DNA of 64,000 nt, from the NCBI RefSeq assembly GCF_036711975.1, contig NC_091968.1, positions 2,418,001 to 2,482,000 on the forward strand, written 5' to 3'. Shown in pieces: positions 10,125-22,400 of the stretch. The notes below the pieces were generated by a model that saw only the letters and a list, made by a program, of their open reading frames with translations, did no database searches and had not been told where the DNA came from. The first letter of the stretch is position 1. Each line of letters begins with the position of its first letter. The DNA comes from Onthophagus taurus (Eukaryota > Arthropoda > Insecta > Coleoptera > Scarabaeidae). A program made the position numbers and the translations under genes.

Positions 10125-11988
10125 ATGGACGCTACTGATGTAGCATGTGTCTGTGCGTTGATTATCAAAAGAAGAAAAAGGAAGAACAGACGTTTTTGGG
10201 TTCATCCTCTCATTAATCAGCGACTGTTTAATGGTCAATTTTATAACCTGTTTGAAACATTGAAGGACCACCCCATGAAATTCTTCAGTTACTATAGAAT
10301 GAGTTATACGAGTTTTAACATCTTACTAACTGCAGTTCAAGATCGTATTGTACATCAAAATACCCGTATGCGCTTAGCAGTGCCAGTACCGGAAAGATTG
10401 TCTGTAACGCTCAGGTAGGAACACACAAGATTTTGAAAAAGGAATTTTTATTTTTTAAAGTAACATATTTAATTTATTGTGGATATGGTTGATGTGGAAG
10501 ATCCATCATCCCATGATGGTGGGGTTTCTGTATACGATAATGTATTTTGAGATGGACCAGCAAAAGAGGTGTAGGGTTGATGTTGATACACTTGCTGGTC
10601 TGGGGGTCCTGATGTAAAGTTGGTGAAGTATTGCCTCAACGGTGCAGACGGAATAGGAGTTGCGTTTTTTGATAACCGGACGCGTCTCATTACATTCATA
10701 ATTTCCGTTTTAGCTGTAAATTTCTGCTCTTCATCGAATTTTTTAAACGCTGGAAGTAGCGATAGAAGAAAATATCTATCTTCATCTACTTCCTCCGTCT
10801 TCTTTTCACGTAGTATGTCCAATAATGACTCCTCATAGCTCTTTGTCGATTTGTATCTTTTAGGTGTACTCGATATAAAATTACGATTGTTTGGTGTTGG
10901 GTTTTCCAAATCTGGCTGCATTATTTCCACTTCTCCAATATCCGTATCTGTGTTTGTGGTAACCTGATGTTTCTCTGTTTTCGATCGAATTTGCAAGAAA
11001 TAATAATTGGTCGAAATACAAATATTTTCTCCTCTTTTTCGCTCCAGATCCGGACGGAGCTTTTCTCTGAGCCTCATACTCACGTCTAAAACATGTTCTC
11101 AGATTCTTCCATTTCGATTGTATATCATTACCTATAAAATATATAAATGTGTTTACCATAATAACATTGTTTCTTAAAGATATTTGGCAACAGGCGAAGG
11201 CCTTATTGCATTTTGAATATTTACTTGGCCAAACAACAATAAGAGAAATTGTGAGAGATACATGTATCGCTATTTGGGAATGTTTAGTGTCTATATATAT
11301 GCCACCAAAAAATACTGATGATTGGTTACAAATAGCAAACAATTTTTACAAGCGAACAAATTTTCCTAACTGCATTGGAGCCATCGACGGCAAACATATT
11401 AGAATAAAAAAACCTGCTTCCAGTGGATCTGAATTCTTCAACTATAAGTGTTTCTTTTCAACTGTGTTGCTTGGAGTAGCAGATTCCGACTACTGTTTTA
11501 CTTCAATAGAAGTTGGAGCCTATGGTTCTGCAAGTGATTCCAATATTTTCAAGAAATCAAAATTTGGCAGTTTACTTGAAAAAGGACAGTTAAATATACC
11601 AGGCCCAACACTGCTACCAAATGAGGAAACCGGAACTGTCATGCCGTTTATAATTTTAGGCGATGAAGCATTTGCTACTTCAGAACATATTCTACGTCCA
11701 TATCCTAGCAAAAATTTGTCAGTTACGAAACGTGTCTTTAACTATAGGCTATCAAGAGCCCGTAGAATGGTGGAGTGCTCGTTTGGCATATTAGCTGGCA
11801 AATGGAGGATACTGAATAGGCCATTAGATACCAGTCTTGAATTATCCGATATCATTATAAAAGCATGCTGCATTCTCCACAATTTTGTTAGGAAGCACGA
11901 TGGAGTTTGTTTCGAAGATAGTTTGTACGAATGTCATTTAGATAACATGAATCCCGTTGGAACAAGAGGTATTGTGATATCATTATGA
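10125..11988 (+). pseudogene. Harbinger transposase, two exons, one frameshift
   Basis: Exon 1 (10125-10414) ends in SVTL with a split AG+A codon. Exon 2 begins at 11180 and continues YLATGEG, as expected for this family, so the 765-bp intron 10415-11179 is well supported. A one-base shift at about 11200-11212 then moves the frame to LHFEYLLGQTTIREIVRDTC. The nuclease core follows, with Asp in IGAIDGKH, Asp in ILGDEAF and Glu in RMVECSFGIL, so all three catalytic acids survive. The helix-turn-helix region precedes it. The end (stop at 11988) lies right at the satellite border and may be truncated. The intron wholly contains the antisense MADF-BESS exon. Confidence 0.88.
10469..11131 (-). pseudogene. 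Harbinger accessory DNA-binding protein (MADF-BESS), last exon
   Basis: Read on the minus strand, an acceptor (TATAG) just above 11131 opens an exon with the second half of a MADF domain: DIQSKWKNLRTCFRREY, then KKRRKYLYFDQLLFL. After a shift of frame near 11000 the protein continues to a BESS-type motif (DEDRYFLLSLLPAFKKF) and a Ser/Thr-rich tail, stop at 10469. MADF-BESS proteins accompany Harbinger transposases in insects and bind DNA. The first half of MADF must come from an exon above 11180. That would lie beyond the transposase exon, in the part of the element that is missing, so the two genes would be interleaved. Confidence 0.8.
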
Positions 11989-12002
11989 AATAGGCAGATT
12001 AA

Positions 12003-15000
12003 AGTAAATTTTATCATTTTATAGAAAATTTAATCAAGTTTCAACACGCGAAAAATTATTTCTTCGTTTCGATAAACTCAAAAAACGAATTGAGATACAG
12101 TTATGAAATAAAAACCATTTTAAAGCAAATTAAATGAACATTAATTAAGATAAAAATGATTTCTTTATTACTACAAATGTGACCGTTATGATTTTTTTAA
12201 TTCATCTCTACACATTTACTTATCGCCTCAAATCAAAAATCATATCTCAGAAAGTAATTGAGATATCAAGGTGATTTAGTCGCCAGTTTATAGCAAATTT
12301 AATCAAGTTTCAACACACCAAAAATTATTTTTTCGTTTCAATAAACTTCGGTGGTATGAGTTTTTAAATCCAACTCTGCCGCTATTGAGATCAACTAGAT
12401 AAATATGTCATTTACAACGTTGTATCTCAAGAACGAATTGAGATACAGTTATGAAATAAAAACCATTTTAACGCAACTTAAATGAATATTAATCAAGATA
12501 AGAATAATTTCTTTATTACTACAAATGTAATCGTTATGATTTTTTTAATTCATCTCTACACATTTACTTATCGCCTCAAATCGAAAGTCATATCTCAGAA
12601 AGTAATTAAGATATCAAGATGATTTAATCGCCATTTTGTAGCAAATTTAATCAAGTTTCAACACACCAAAAATTATTTCTTCGTTTCAATAAACTCCCGT
12701 GGTACGATTTTTTAAATCCAATTCGGCATCTATTGAGATCAACTAGATGAATATGTCATTTACAACGTCGTATCTCAAAAACGAATTGAGATACAGTTAT
12801 GAAATAAAAATCATTTTAAAGCAAATTAAATGAATATTAATTAAGATAAGAATGATTTCTTTATTACTACAAATCTGTCTGTTATGATTTTTTTAATTCA
12901 TCTCTACACATTTACTTATCACCTCAAATCGAAAATCACATCTCAGAAAGTAATTGAGATATCAAGATGATTTAGTCGCCATTTTGTAGCAAATTTAATC
13001 AAGTTTCAACACACCAAAAATTATTTCTTCGTTTCAATAAACTCCGGTGGTACGATTTTTTAAATCCAACGTCGCGTCTATTGAAATCAACTAGATAAAT
13101 AGGTCATTTACAACGTCGTATCTCAAGAACGAATTGAGATACAGTCATGAAATACAAACTATTTTAAAGCAAATTAAATGAATATTAATTAAGATAAAAA
13201 TGATTTCTTTATTACTACAAATCTATCTGTTAGGATTTTTTTAATTCATTTCTACACATTTACTTATCACCTCAAATCGAAAATCATATCTCAGAAAGTA
13301 ATTAAGATATCAAGATGATTTAATCGCCATTTTGTAGCAAATTTAATCAAGTTTCAACACACTAAAAATTATTTCTTCGTTTCAATAAACTCCGGTGGTA
13401 CGATTTTTTAAATCCAACTCGGCGTCAATTGAGATCAACTAGATAAATATGTCATTTACAACGTCATATCTCAAGAACGAATTGAGATACAGTTATGAAA
13501 TAAAAACCATTTTAAAGCAAATTAAATGAATATTAATTAAGATAAGAATGATTTCTTTATTACTACAAATGTGACCGTTACGATTTTTTTAATTCATCTC
13601 TACACATTTACTTGTCACCTCAAATCGAAAATCATATCTCAGAAAGTAATTAAGATATCAAGATGATTTAATCGCCATTTTGTAGCAAATTTAATCAAGT
13701 TTCAACACACCAAAAATTATTTCTTCGTTTCAATAAACTCCGGTGGTACGATTTTTTAAATCCAACTCCGCGTCTGTTGAGATCAACTACATAAATATGT
13801 CATTTACAACGTCGTATCTCAAGAACGAATTGAGATACAGTTATGAAATAAAAACCATTTTAAAGCAAATTAAATGAATATTAATTAAGATAAGAATGAT
13901 TTCTTTATTACTACAAATGTGACCGTTATGATTTTTTTAATTCATCTCTACACATTTACTTGTCACCTCAAATCGAAAATCATATCTCAGAAAGTAATTA
14001 AGATATCAAGATGATTTAATCGCCATTTTGTAGCAAATTTAATCAAGTTTCAACATGCGAAAAATTATTTCTTCGTTTCAATAAACTCCGGTGGTACGAT
14101 TTTTTAAATCCAACTCAGCGTCTATTGAGATCAACTAAATGAATATGTCATTTACAACGTTGTATCTCAAAAACGAATTGAGATCCAGTTATGAAATAAA
14201 AACCATTTTAAAGCAAATTAAATGAATATTAATTAAGATAAAAATGATTTCTTTATTACTACAAATCTGTCTGTTATGGTTTTTTTAATTCACCTCTACA
14301 CATTTACTTATCGCCTCAAATCAAAAATCATATCTCAGAAAGTAATTGAGATATCAAGATGATTTAGTCGCCATTTTGTAGCAAATTTAATCAAGTTTCA
14401 ACACGCGAAATATTATTTCTTCGTTTCAATAAACTCCGGTGGTACGATTTTTTAAATCCAACTCGGCGTCTATTGAGATCAATTAGATGAATATGTCATT
14501 TACAACGTCGTATCTCAAGAACGAATTGAGATACAGTTATGAAATAAATACCATTTTAAAGCAAATTAAATGAATATTAATTAAGATAAGAATGATTTCT
14601 TTATTACTACAAATGTGACCGTTATGATTTTTTTAATTCATGGCTACACATTTACTTATCACCTCAAATCGAAAATCATATCTCAGAAATTAATTGAGAT
14701 ACCAAGATGATTTAATCGCCATTTTGTAGCAAATTTAATCAAGTTTCAACACACCAAAAATTATTTCTTCGTTTAAATAAACTCCGGTGGTACGATTTTT
14801 TAAATCCAACGTCGCCTTTATTGAAATCAACTAGATAAATAGGTCATTTACAACGTCGTATCTCAAGAACGAATTGAGATACAGTTATGAAATAAACACC
14901 ATTTTAAAGCAAATTAAATGAATATTAATTAAGATAAAAATGATTTATTTATTACTACAAATCTATCCGTTATGATTTTTTTAAGTCATCTCTACACATT

Positions 15001-15433
15001 TACTTATCACCTCAAATTGAAAATCATATCTCAGAAAGTAATTGAGATATCAAGATGATTTAATCGCCGTTTTGTAGCAAATTTAATCAAGTTTCAACAC
15101 ACCAAAAATTATTTCTTCGTTTCAATAAACACCGGTGGTACGATTTTTTAAATCCAACTGGGCGTCTATTGAGATCAACTAGATGAATATGTCATTTACA
15201 ACGTCGTATCTCAAGAACGAATTGAGATACAGTTTTGAAATAAAAACCATTTTAAAGCAAATTAAATGTATATTAATTAAGATAAAAATGATTTCTTTAT
15301 TACTACAAATTTATCTGTTATGATTTTTTTAATTCGCCTCTACACATTTACTTGTCATCTCAAATCAAAAATCATATCTCAGGAAGTAATTGAGATATCA
15401 AGATGATTTAATCGCCATTTTGTAGCGAATTTA
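12003..15433. repeat. 348-bp satellite array 2
   Basis: Same unit as the array in the SLC22 intron. Unit starts are 12239, 12587, 12935, 13283, 13631, 13979, 14327, 14675, 15023 and 15371: nine consecutive steps of exactly 348 bp, more regular than array 1. The left edge is a shortened unit joined to the broken Harbinger element. The right edge stops 22 bp before the second copy of the RWDD1 3' sequence. Confidence 0.95.
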
Positions 15434-15455
15434 ACTTATTAGTGTAGAACTTATT

Positions 15456-15548
15456 AATTCTACATTTGATGAAGATCGTTGATTTTTCTTTTTTTTTCTA
15501 TAAATAAATGAGTTTTTAATTAAAATTTGTTTTTTATTTATAATGAAG
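15456..15548 (+). repeat. direct repeat, copy 2 of the RWDD1 3' end
   Basis: Near-identical to 9871-9961, including the TATAAATAAATG polyadenylation signal. No RWDD1 coding sequence precedes this copy. Confidence 0.95.
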
Positions 15549-16059
15549 ATTAAAGCAAATTTGATCAGTACTTAATGTGTTGAAGATCATTTCTTCAAAT
15601 TTGAAGAAATGAATTTGAAATATGAATTTTTGAATTTAAATCTTCAAGATACGTATAAAATCATGCATTACAAAAGCTACAACTTCATCTTCTATAATTG
15701 TTACCCCAATTATTCATAGTGAATAATCGAAATGCATTGGATTAATAAACAATAAAAATTTCTGCCAGATTTCTACGTAGTTGAAACTAGCAGCGTCGAA
15801 AATAAATTAATATTTAATCCAAAATCGATTTATTTTTTTTATAAAACCGTACTTTTACTTCACTTAATGTTAAAAAATACACCTTTATGAAAAAAAGCTT
15901 TGAAAAAAACTTTTTAATCATCATAATCGTTTCTTTCTAACCATCGCATTATATTTTATCTCCCCCGCAAAAATTCCTTGTTTTGATCGAAAAGAAAAGG
16001 AAGAAGTGGCAAAAAAAAGAATGAAGTACCCCCTATCTTTAAAGTCCCCATACTAAGCT
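15549..16059. other. intergenic, nothing recognised
   Basis: AT-rich single-copy sequence between the RWDD1 3' repeat and the GC-rich start of the next gene. No ORF, repeat or RNA gene was recognised. Confidence 0.5.
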
Positions 16060-16408
16060 ATTTTCCCTGCCACGACGACGACAACGACGTTTCGCGTTTC
16101 GTTTTCCCCAGACTGGCGAGATGCCTTTCAAAATCAATATCAAACGGTGTTCGTTCGGCCGAGTGAACCCTACAACACTCCGGACTCCGGCGGCGGCTTC
16201 AGTATTCCCATAGATTCGCCGGGGGTCGTTTCAGTCGCCCTCTCATGAAAAAAACGTGCCGTGCCGCGAGGGTTTCTATTTAAACCGAAAGAAAGAGACT
16301 GATCGTTAAAGAAATCTTGTAATTTGACATGGAAAAATTGGAGGCGAGGTAGAAAAGGGTGGAAATGTTGGGGTTTTTCGGCGATCGGGTTGAATTGACG
16401 AGAAAAAG
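16060..16408 (+). promoter_or_regulatory. CpG-rich promoter / 5'UTR exon of Tusp
   Basis: Base composition changes sharply to GC- and CpG-rich (ACGACGACGACAACGACG, CGCGTTTCG and CCGGCGGCGGC stretches) in an otherwise AT-rich window, 100-430 bp before the first coding exon of Tusp. A donor (AAAAG|GTGAAA) at 16408/16409 and an acceptor (TTTTGTAG) at 16478 would remove a 70-bp 5'UTR intron. The transcription start is not determined. Confidence 0.5.
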
Positions 16409-16489
16409 GTGAAAGGGCAGAAGGTTGTGACGGTAGTGGTGGTGTTATTTTTGTTTTTTTTCTTCTATTTTTTTGTAGTTGACGTGAGG

Positions 16490-19400
16490 ATGCATTTGCA
16501 CTTTGAAAGGACCGTCAACGCGAAAAGCGATTGTTCTATTTTATCCTTGACTTGGATGGGAAAGGTTCCTGATGAATTACCAGAGGTAAAAAGAAATGTT
16601 TGTACATATTTTTTATTCTTTTTTTTATTTTTCACATTTCCCTTCATTATATTTTATTTCCTTCAATAGATGTTATTTTCTAGAAGGAATTTTTTTCATC
16701 AACTTTTTTTTGCAAAATCTAATTTCCTGCGAGATAATTCGCAGTAAAACGACATCTCTCCCATAGGGATTTCTGTATTAATTGGGATGACATCATGGAG
16801 ACTTGTAGGACTAATAGGCAATATCCTGTAGGAAATAGTTCGATTCGTATTTTCGAACCTCGTTTAGGCCTTGGTTTAACATCAAAAAACGATTGTTTTT
16901 GTGTTGAATTTAGATAGATACTATTAAAAGAAAGCTTATTGATTCCTTACTACTTGGGGTTTTCACAGCGATGTGTTTTCTAACTTTTTTTTAAGACGAG
17001 GTTACAACGCCAGCTGGCTGTTCCAGTTTTGTTAAAGTTGTATTTTTTTTCAAAGGGCTAACTTTAATAATTTAAGAAAAAACTAATTGTCAACAATATC
17101 AATTTATGAATACTTTTACTTTTTCTAGATAAATAGAATCTAGTATATGGAAATTAAGACTATCAAAAACATCTGTGAGGTGGAGGCCATGAACTAGAAG
17201 ATTTAGGGTTAGCAGGTCAAGAATTTTGGCAAGGTGTGCATGTTTGGTTAGATTCTCGATGTCTATAAATTCTTGTCTACTAAGTGTGTTGACGATCAAC
17301 TTCTTTTTCACAAACAAAAACTTCCCAGTATCCTTCACGAAAAAGATCCAGAATTTGTCGTTGCAGTCTAAACTCTATTTGGAAGGTTAATACATAATAC
17401 AAAAACTTTATGAAACCCTTAATCCTTTTGAATTTATCATTTATTAGTTGTTTCAATACAATTTCTTTGATTTTATTGTAACTCAATGCAGTGTCATAAT
17501 GGAGACTAGCTTTTTTATCACAGTAGCTACATCACAAAAAGGCTCCACACTTTATTATCACCAAATCATTTTGGGAATGAGTATCGAATGAGATATTGAT
17601 CCCCTTGTTTTTTTAACTCTTCATCGGCTTCTATTTTTATTAATTCAAGCGCATCCACGTGTACAATATCGAACAGATATCTACGTTGTTGATAATTTGA
17701 TCAAGTACATCTTATAGATTTTGTAAATTTTTCAGTTAAATCTATACATTTTTTGTAACTGCGTAATTCCACCGACATGTTGACTAATTGGAAACGATGC
17801 GGTTTCTAACTAAATCGATACATCAACTCGCGTCCGCCTTGGTCAACAAGTATTGACATAACGACATTTTATTTACAATCGTGTAGTTTTGACATCACAC
17901 AAAAAAATTAAAATACTTTAATTCTTTTATTTGAATCGCAACTACTTAATTATAAAAAATCCGGATGTAATTACAAAAACTGTTTGCTCAAAAAATCATT
18001 AAATTCCGTTCATATTTCAAAAGTACCAACAGTCCTTCCCAGGACTGTACTGGATTTTGCAATTTTGGCACCCTACCAGGTACCATTTTATACTCATTTT
18101 GTATTAACGAATTCTTCATAAATATCAAGGTTTTAAGTTACGTTAGCTTTCTAACCATAAACTTGTAACAAATCATAAATAGTTTAACATCTACTTCATA
18201 ACTTGTCAAAATTATCATGGAGGCAAAATGCGTCCAGAGTGTTGTTCTGGTAAATTTTCTCACTTGAATTATTGGCTTTGGATTAACTTGCTTTGGAGTT
18301 AGATTGACTAATTTTTCCAACAAAGTGTCCATCTTGAATTACGATGGGTTTGACTTAATCTGTTTGGGGTTGCATTGCTATCGAGTTAGGTTGCTTTTGA
18401 GTTGCAGTAATTTGCAGCTAAGTCAGCTTTACTAAGACCGTCTCAATTTGAATTACGATAGGTTGAATTAACTTAATATGGGGTTGCGCTACTTTCGTAT
18501 TGGGTTGCTTCGGGCTGTGGTGCTATCGGGTTGACTTGTTTTGGAATCTCTCCCATTGGGATTTCTGTATTGATTGGAATGACATCATGGGGACTTGTAG
18601 GACTAATAGGCAATATCCTGTAGGAAATAGTTCGATTCGTATTTTCGAACCTCGTTTAGGCCTTCGTTTAACATCAAAAAACGATTGTTTTTGTGTTGAA
18701 TTTAGATAGATACTATTAAAAGAAAGCTTATTGATTCCTTACTACTTGGGGTTTTCACAGCGATGTGTTTTCTAACTTTTTTTTAAGACGAGGTTACAAC
18801 GCCAGCTGGCTGTTCCAGTTTTGTTAAAATTGTATTTATTTTCAAAGGGCCAACTTTAATAATTTAAGAAAAAACTAATTGTCAACAATATCAATTTATA
18901 AATACTTTTACTTTTTCTAGATAAATAGAATCTAGTATATGGAAATTAAGACTATCAAAAACATCTGTGAGGTGGAGGCCATGAACTAGAAGATTTAGGG
19001 TTAGCAGGTCAAGAATTTTGGCAATGTTTGGTTAGATTCTCGATGTCTATAAATTCTTATCTACTAAGTGTGTTGACGATCAACTTCTTTTTCACAAACA
19101 AAAACATCCCAGTATCCTTCACGAAGAAGATCCAGAATTTGTCGTTGCAATCTAAACTCTATTTGGAAGGTTAATACTTAATACACAAACTTTATGAAAC
19201 CCTCAATCCTTTTGAATTTATCATTTCTTAGTTGTTTCAATACAATTTCTTTGATTTTACTGTAACTCAATACAGTGTCATAATGGAGACAAGCTTTTTT
19301 ATCATAGTAACTACATCATAAAAAGGCTCCACACTTTATTATCACCAAATCATTTTGGGAATGAATATCGAACGAGATATTGATCCCCTTGTTTTTTTAA

Positions 19401-22400
19401 CTCTTCATCGGCTTCTATTTTTATTAATTCAAGCGCATCCACGTGTACAATATCGAACAGATATCTACGTTGTTGATAATTTGATAAAGTACATCTTATA
19501 GTTTTTGTAAATTTTTCAGTTAAATCTATAAATTTTTTGTAACTGCGTAATTCCACCGACATGTTGACTAATTGGAAACGATGCGGTTTCTAACTAAATC
19601 GATACATCAACTCGCGTCCGCCTTGGTCAACAAGTATTGACATAACGACATTTTATTTACAATTGTATAGTTTTGACTTCACACAAAAAAATTAAAAGAC
19701 CTTAATTCTTTTATGTGAATCCCAAACACTTAATTATAAAAAAATACGGTTGTAATTGCAAAAACTGTTTACTCCAAAAATCATTAGATTCTCGTTCATA
19801 TTTCAAGAGTACCAAGAGTTCTTCCCAGGACCGTACGAGTTTTTGCAATTTTGGCACTCTACCAAGTACCATTTTATACCCATTTTGTATTAACGAATTC
19901 TTCATAAATATCAAGGTTTTAAGTTACATTAGCTTTCTAATCATAAACTTGTAACAAATGATAAATAGTTTAACATCTACTTCATAACTTATCAAAATTA
20001 TCATGGAGGCAAAATGCGTCCCGAGTGTTGTTCTGGTAAATTTTCTCACTTGAATTATTGGCTTTGGATTAACTTGCTTTGGGATTAGATTGACTGACTT
20101 TTCCAGTAACATGTCCTTCTTGAATTACGATGGGTTTGACTTAATCTATTTGGGGTTGCATTGCTATGGAGTTGGGTTGCTTTTGAGTTGCAGTGATTTG
20201 CAGCTAAGTCAGCTTTACTAAGACCGTCTCAATTTGAATTACGATAGGTTGAATTAACTTAATATGGGGTTGCGCTACTTTCGTATTGGGTTGCTTCGGG
20301 CTGTGGTGCTATCGGGTTGACTTGTTTTGGAATCTCTCCCATTGGGATTTCTGTATTGATTGGAATGACATCATGGGGACTTGTAGGACTAATAGGCAAT
20401 ATCCTGTAGGAAATAGTTCGATTCGTATTTTCGAACTTCGTTTAGGCCTTCGTTTAACATCAAAAAACGATTGTTTTTGTGTTGAATTTAGATAGATACT
20501 ATTAAAAGAAAGCTTATTGATTCCTTACTACTTGGGGTTTTTGCAGCGATGTGTTTTTTAACTTTTTTTTAAGACGAGGTTGCAACGCCAGCTGGCTGTT
20601 CCAGTTTTGTTAAAGTTGTATTTTTTTCAAAGGGCCAACTTTAATAATTTAAGAAAAAACTAATTGTCAACAATATCAATTTGTGAATACTTTTACTTTT
20701 TCTAGATAAATAGAATCTAGTATATGGAAATTAAGACTATCAAAAACATCTGTGAGGTGGAGGCCATGAACTAGAAGATTTAGGGTTAGCAGGTCAAGAA
20801 TTTTGGCAATGTTTGGTTAGATTCTCGATGTCTATAAATTCTTATCTACTAAGTGTGTTGACGATCAACTTCTTTTTCACAAACAAAAACATCCCAGTAT
20901 CCTTCACGAAGAAGATCCAGAATTTGTCGTTGCAATCTAAACTCTATTTGGAAGGTTAATACTTAATACACAAACTTTATGAAACCCTCAATCCTTTTGA
21001 ATTTATCATTTCTTAGTTGTTTCAATACAATTTCTTTGATTTTATTGTAACTCAATACAGTGTCATAGTGGAGACAAGCTTTTTTATCATAGTAACTACA
21101 TCATAAAAAGGCTCCACACTTTATTATCACCAAATCATTTTGGGAATGAATATCGAAAGAGATATTGATCCCCTTGTTTTTTTAACTCTTCATCGGCTTC
21201 TATTTTTATTAATTCAAGCGCATCCACGTGTACAATATCGAACAGATATCTACGTTGTTGATAATTTGATCAAGTACATCTTATAGTTTTTGTAAATTTT
21301 TCAGTTAAATCTATAAATTTTTTGTAACTGCGTAATTCCACCGACATGTTGACTAATTGGAAACGATGCGGTTTCTAACTAAATCGATACATCAACTCGC
21401 GTCCGCCTTGGTCAACAAGTATTGACATAACGACATTTTATTTACAATCGTGTAGTTTTGACATCACACAAAAAAATTAAAATACTTTAATTCTTTTGTG
21501 TGAATCGCAAATACTTAATTATAAAAAATCCGGATGTAATTACAAAAACTATTTGCTCGAGAAACCATTAGATTCCGTTCATATTTCAAGAGTACCAAGA
21601 GTCCTTTCCAGGACCGTACGAGTTTTTGCAATTTTGGCACTCTACCAGGTACCATTTTATACTCATTTTGTATTAACGAGTTCTTCATAAATATCAAGGT
21701 TTTAAGTTACGTTAGCTTTCTAACCATAAACTTGTAACAAATCATAAATAGTTTAACATCTACTTCATAACTTGTCAAAATTATCACGGAGAAAAAATGC
21801 GTCCAGAGTGTTGTTCTGGAAAATTTTCTCACTTGAATTATTGGCTTTGGGTTAACTTGCTTTGGAGTTAGATTGACTAACTTTTCCAGTAACATGTCCT
21901 TCTTGAATTACGATGGGTTTGACTTAATCTGTTTGGGGTTGCATTGCTATGGAGTTGGGTTGCTTTTGAGTTGCAGTAATTTGCAGCTAAGTCAGCTTTA
22001 CTAAGACCGTCTCAATTTAAATTACGATAGGTTGAATTAACTTAATGTGGGGTTGCGCTACTTTTGTATTGGGTTGGGTTACTTTCGTATTGGGTTGCTT
22101 CGGGCTGTGGTGCTATCGGGTTGATTTGTTTTGGAATCTCTCCCATTGGGATTTCTGTATTAATTGGGATGACATCATGGGAACTTGTAGGACTAATAGG
22201 CAATATCCTGTAGGAAATAGTTCGATTCGTATTTTCGAACCTCGTTTAGGCCTTCGTTTAATATCAAAAAACGATTGTTTTTGTCTTGAATTTAGATAGA
22301 TACTATTAAAAGAAAGCTTATTGATTCCTTACTACTTGGGGTTTTCACAGCGATGTGTTTTCTAACTTTTTTTTAAGACGAGGTTACAACGCCAGCTGGC

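Larger units (their letters stand above)
10001..11995 (+). mobile_element. PIF/Harbinger DNA transposon, right end missing
   Basis: The left terminus reads GGCCAGGCGCGCACTCGCG directly after TTA (9998-10000), the target trinucleotide typical of the superfamily. It encodes a DDE transposase (plus strand) and a MADF-BESS protein (minus strand). No inverted copy of the terminus is found to the right. Sequence changes into 348-bp satellite at about 11995-12010, so the right terminus and probably the first exon of the minus-strand gene are lost. Confidence 0.85.

Noticed and set aside
16409..16489. In-frame upstream ATG extending the Tusp N-terminus
   Set aside because: The extra codons translate the polypyrimidine tract and acceptor of a likely 5'UTR intron (poly-Val/Phe run).
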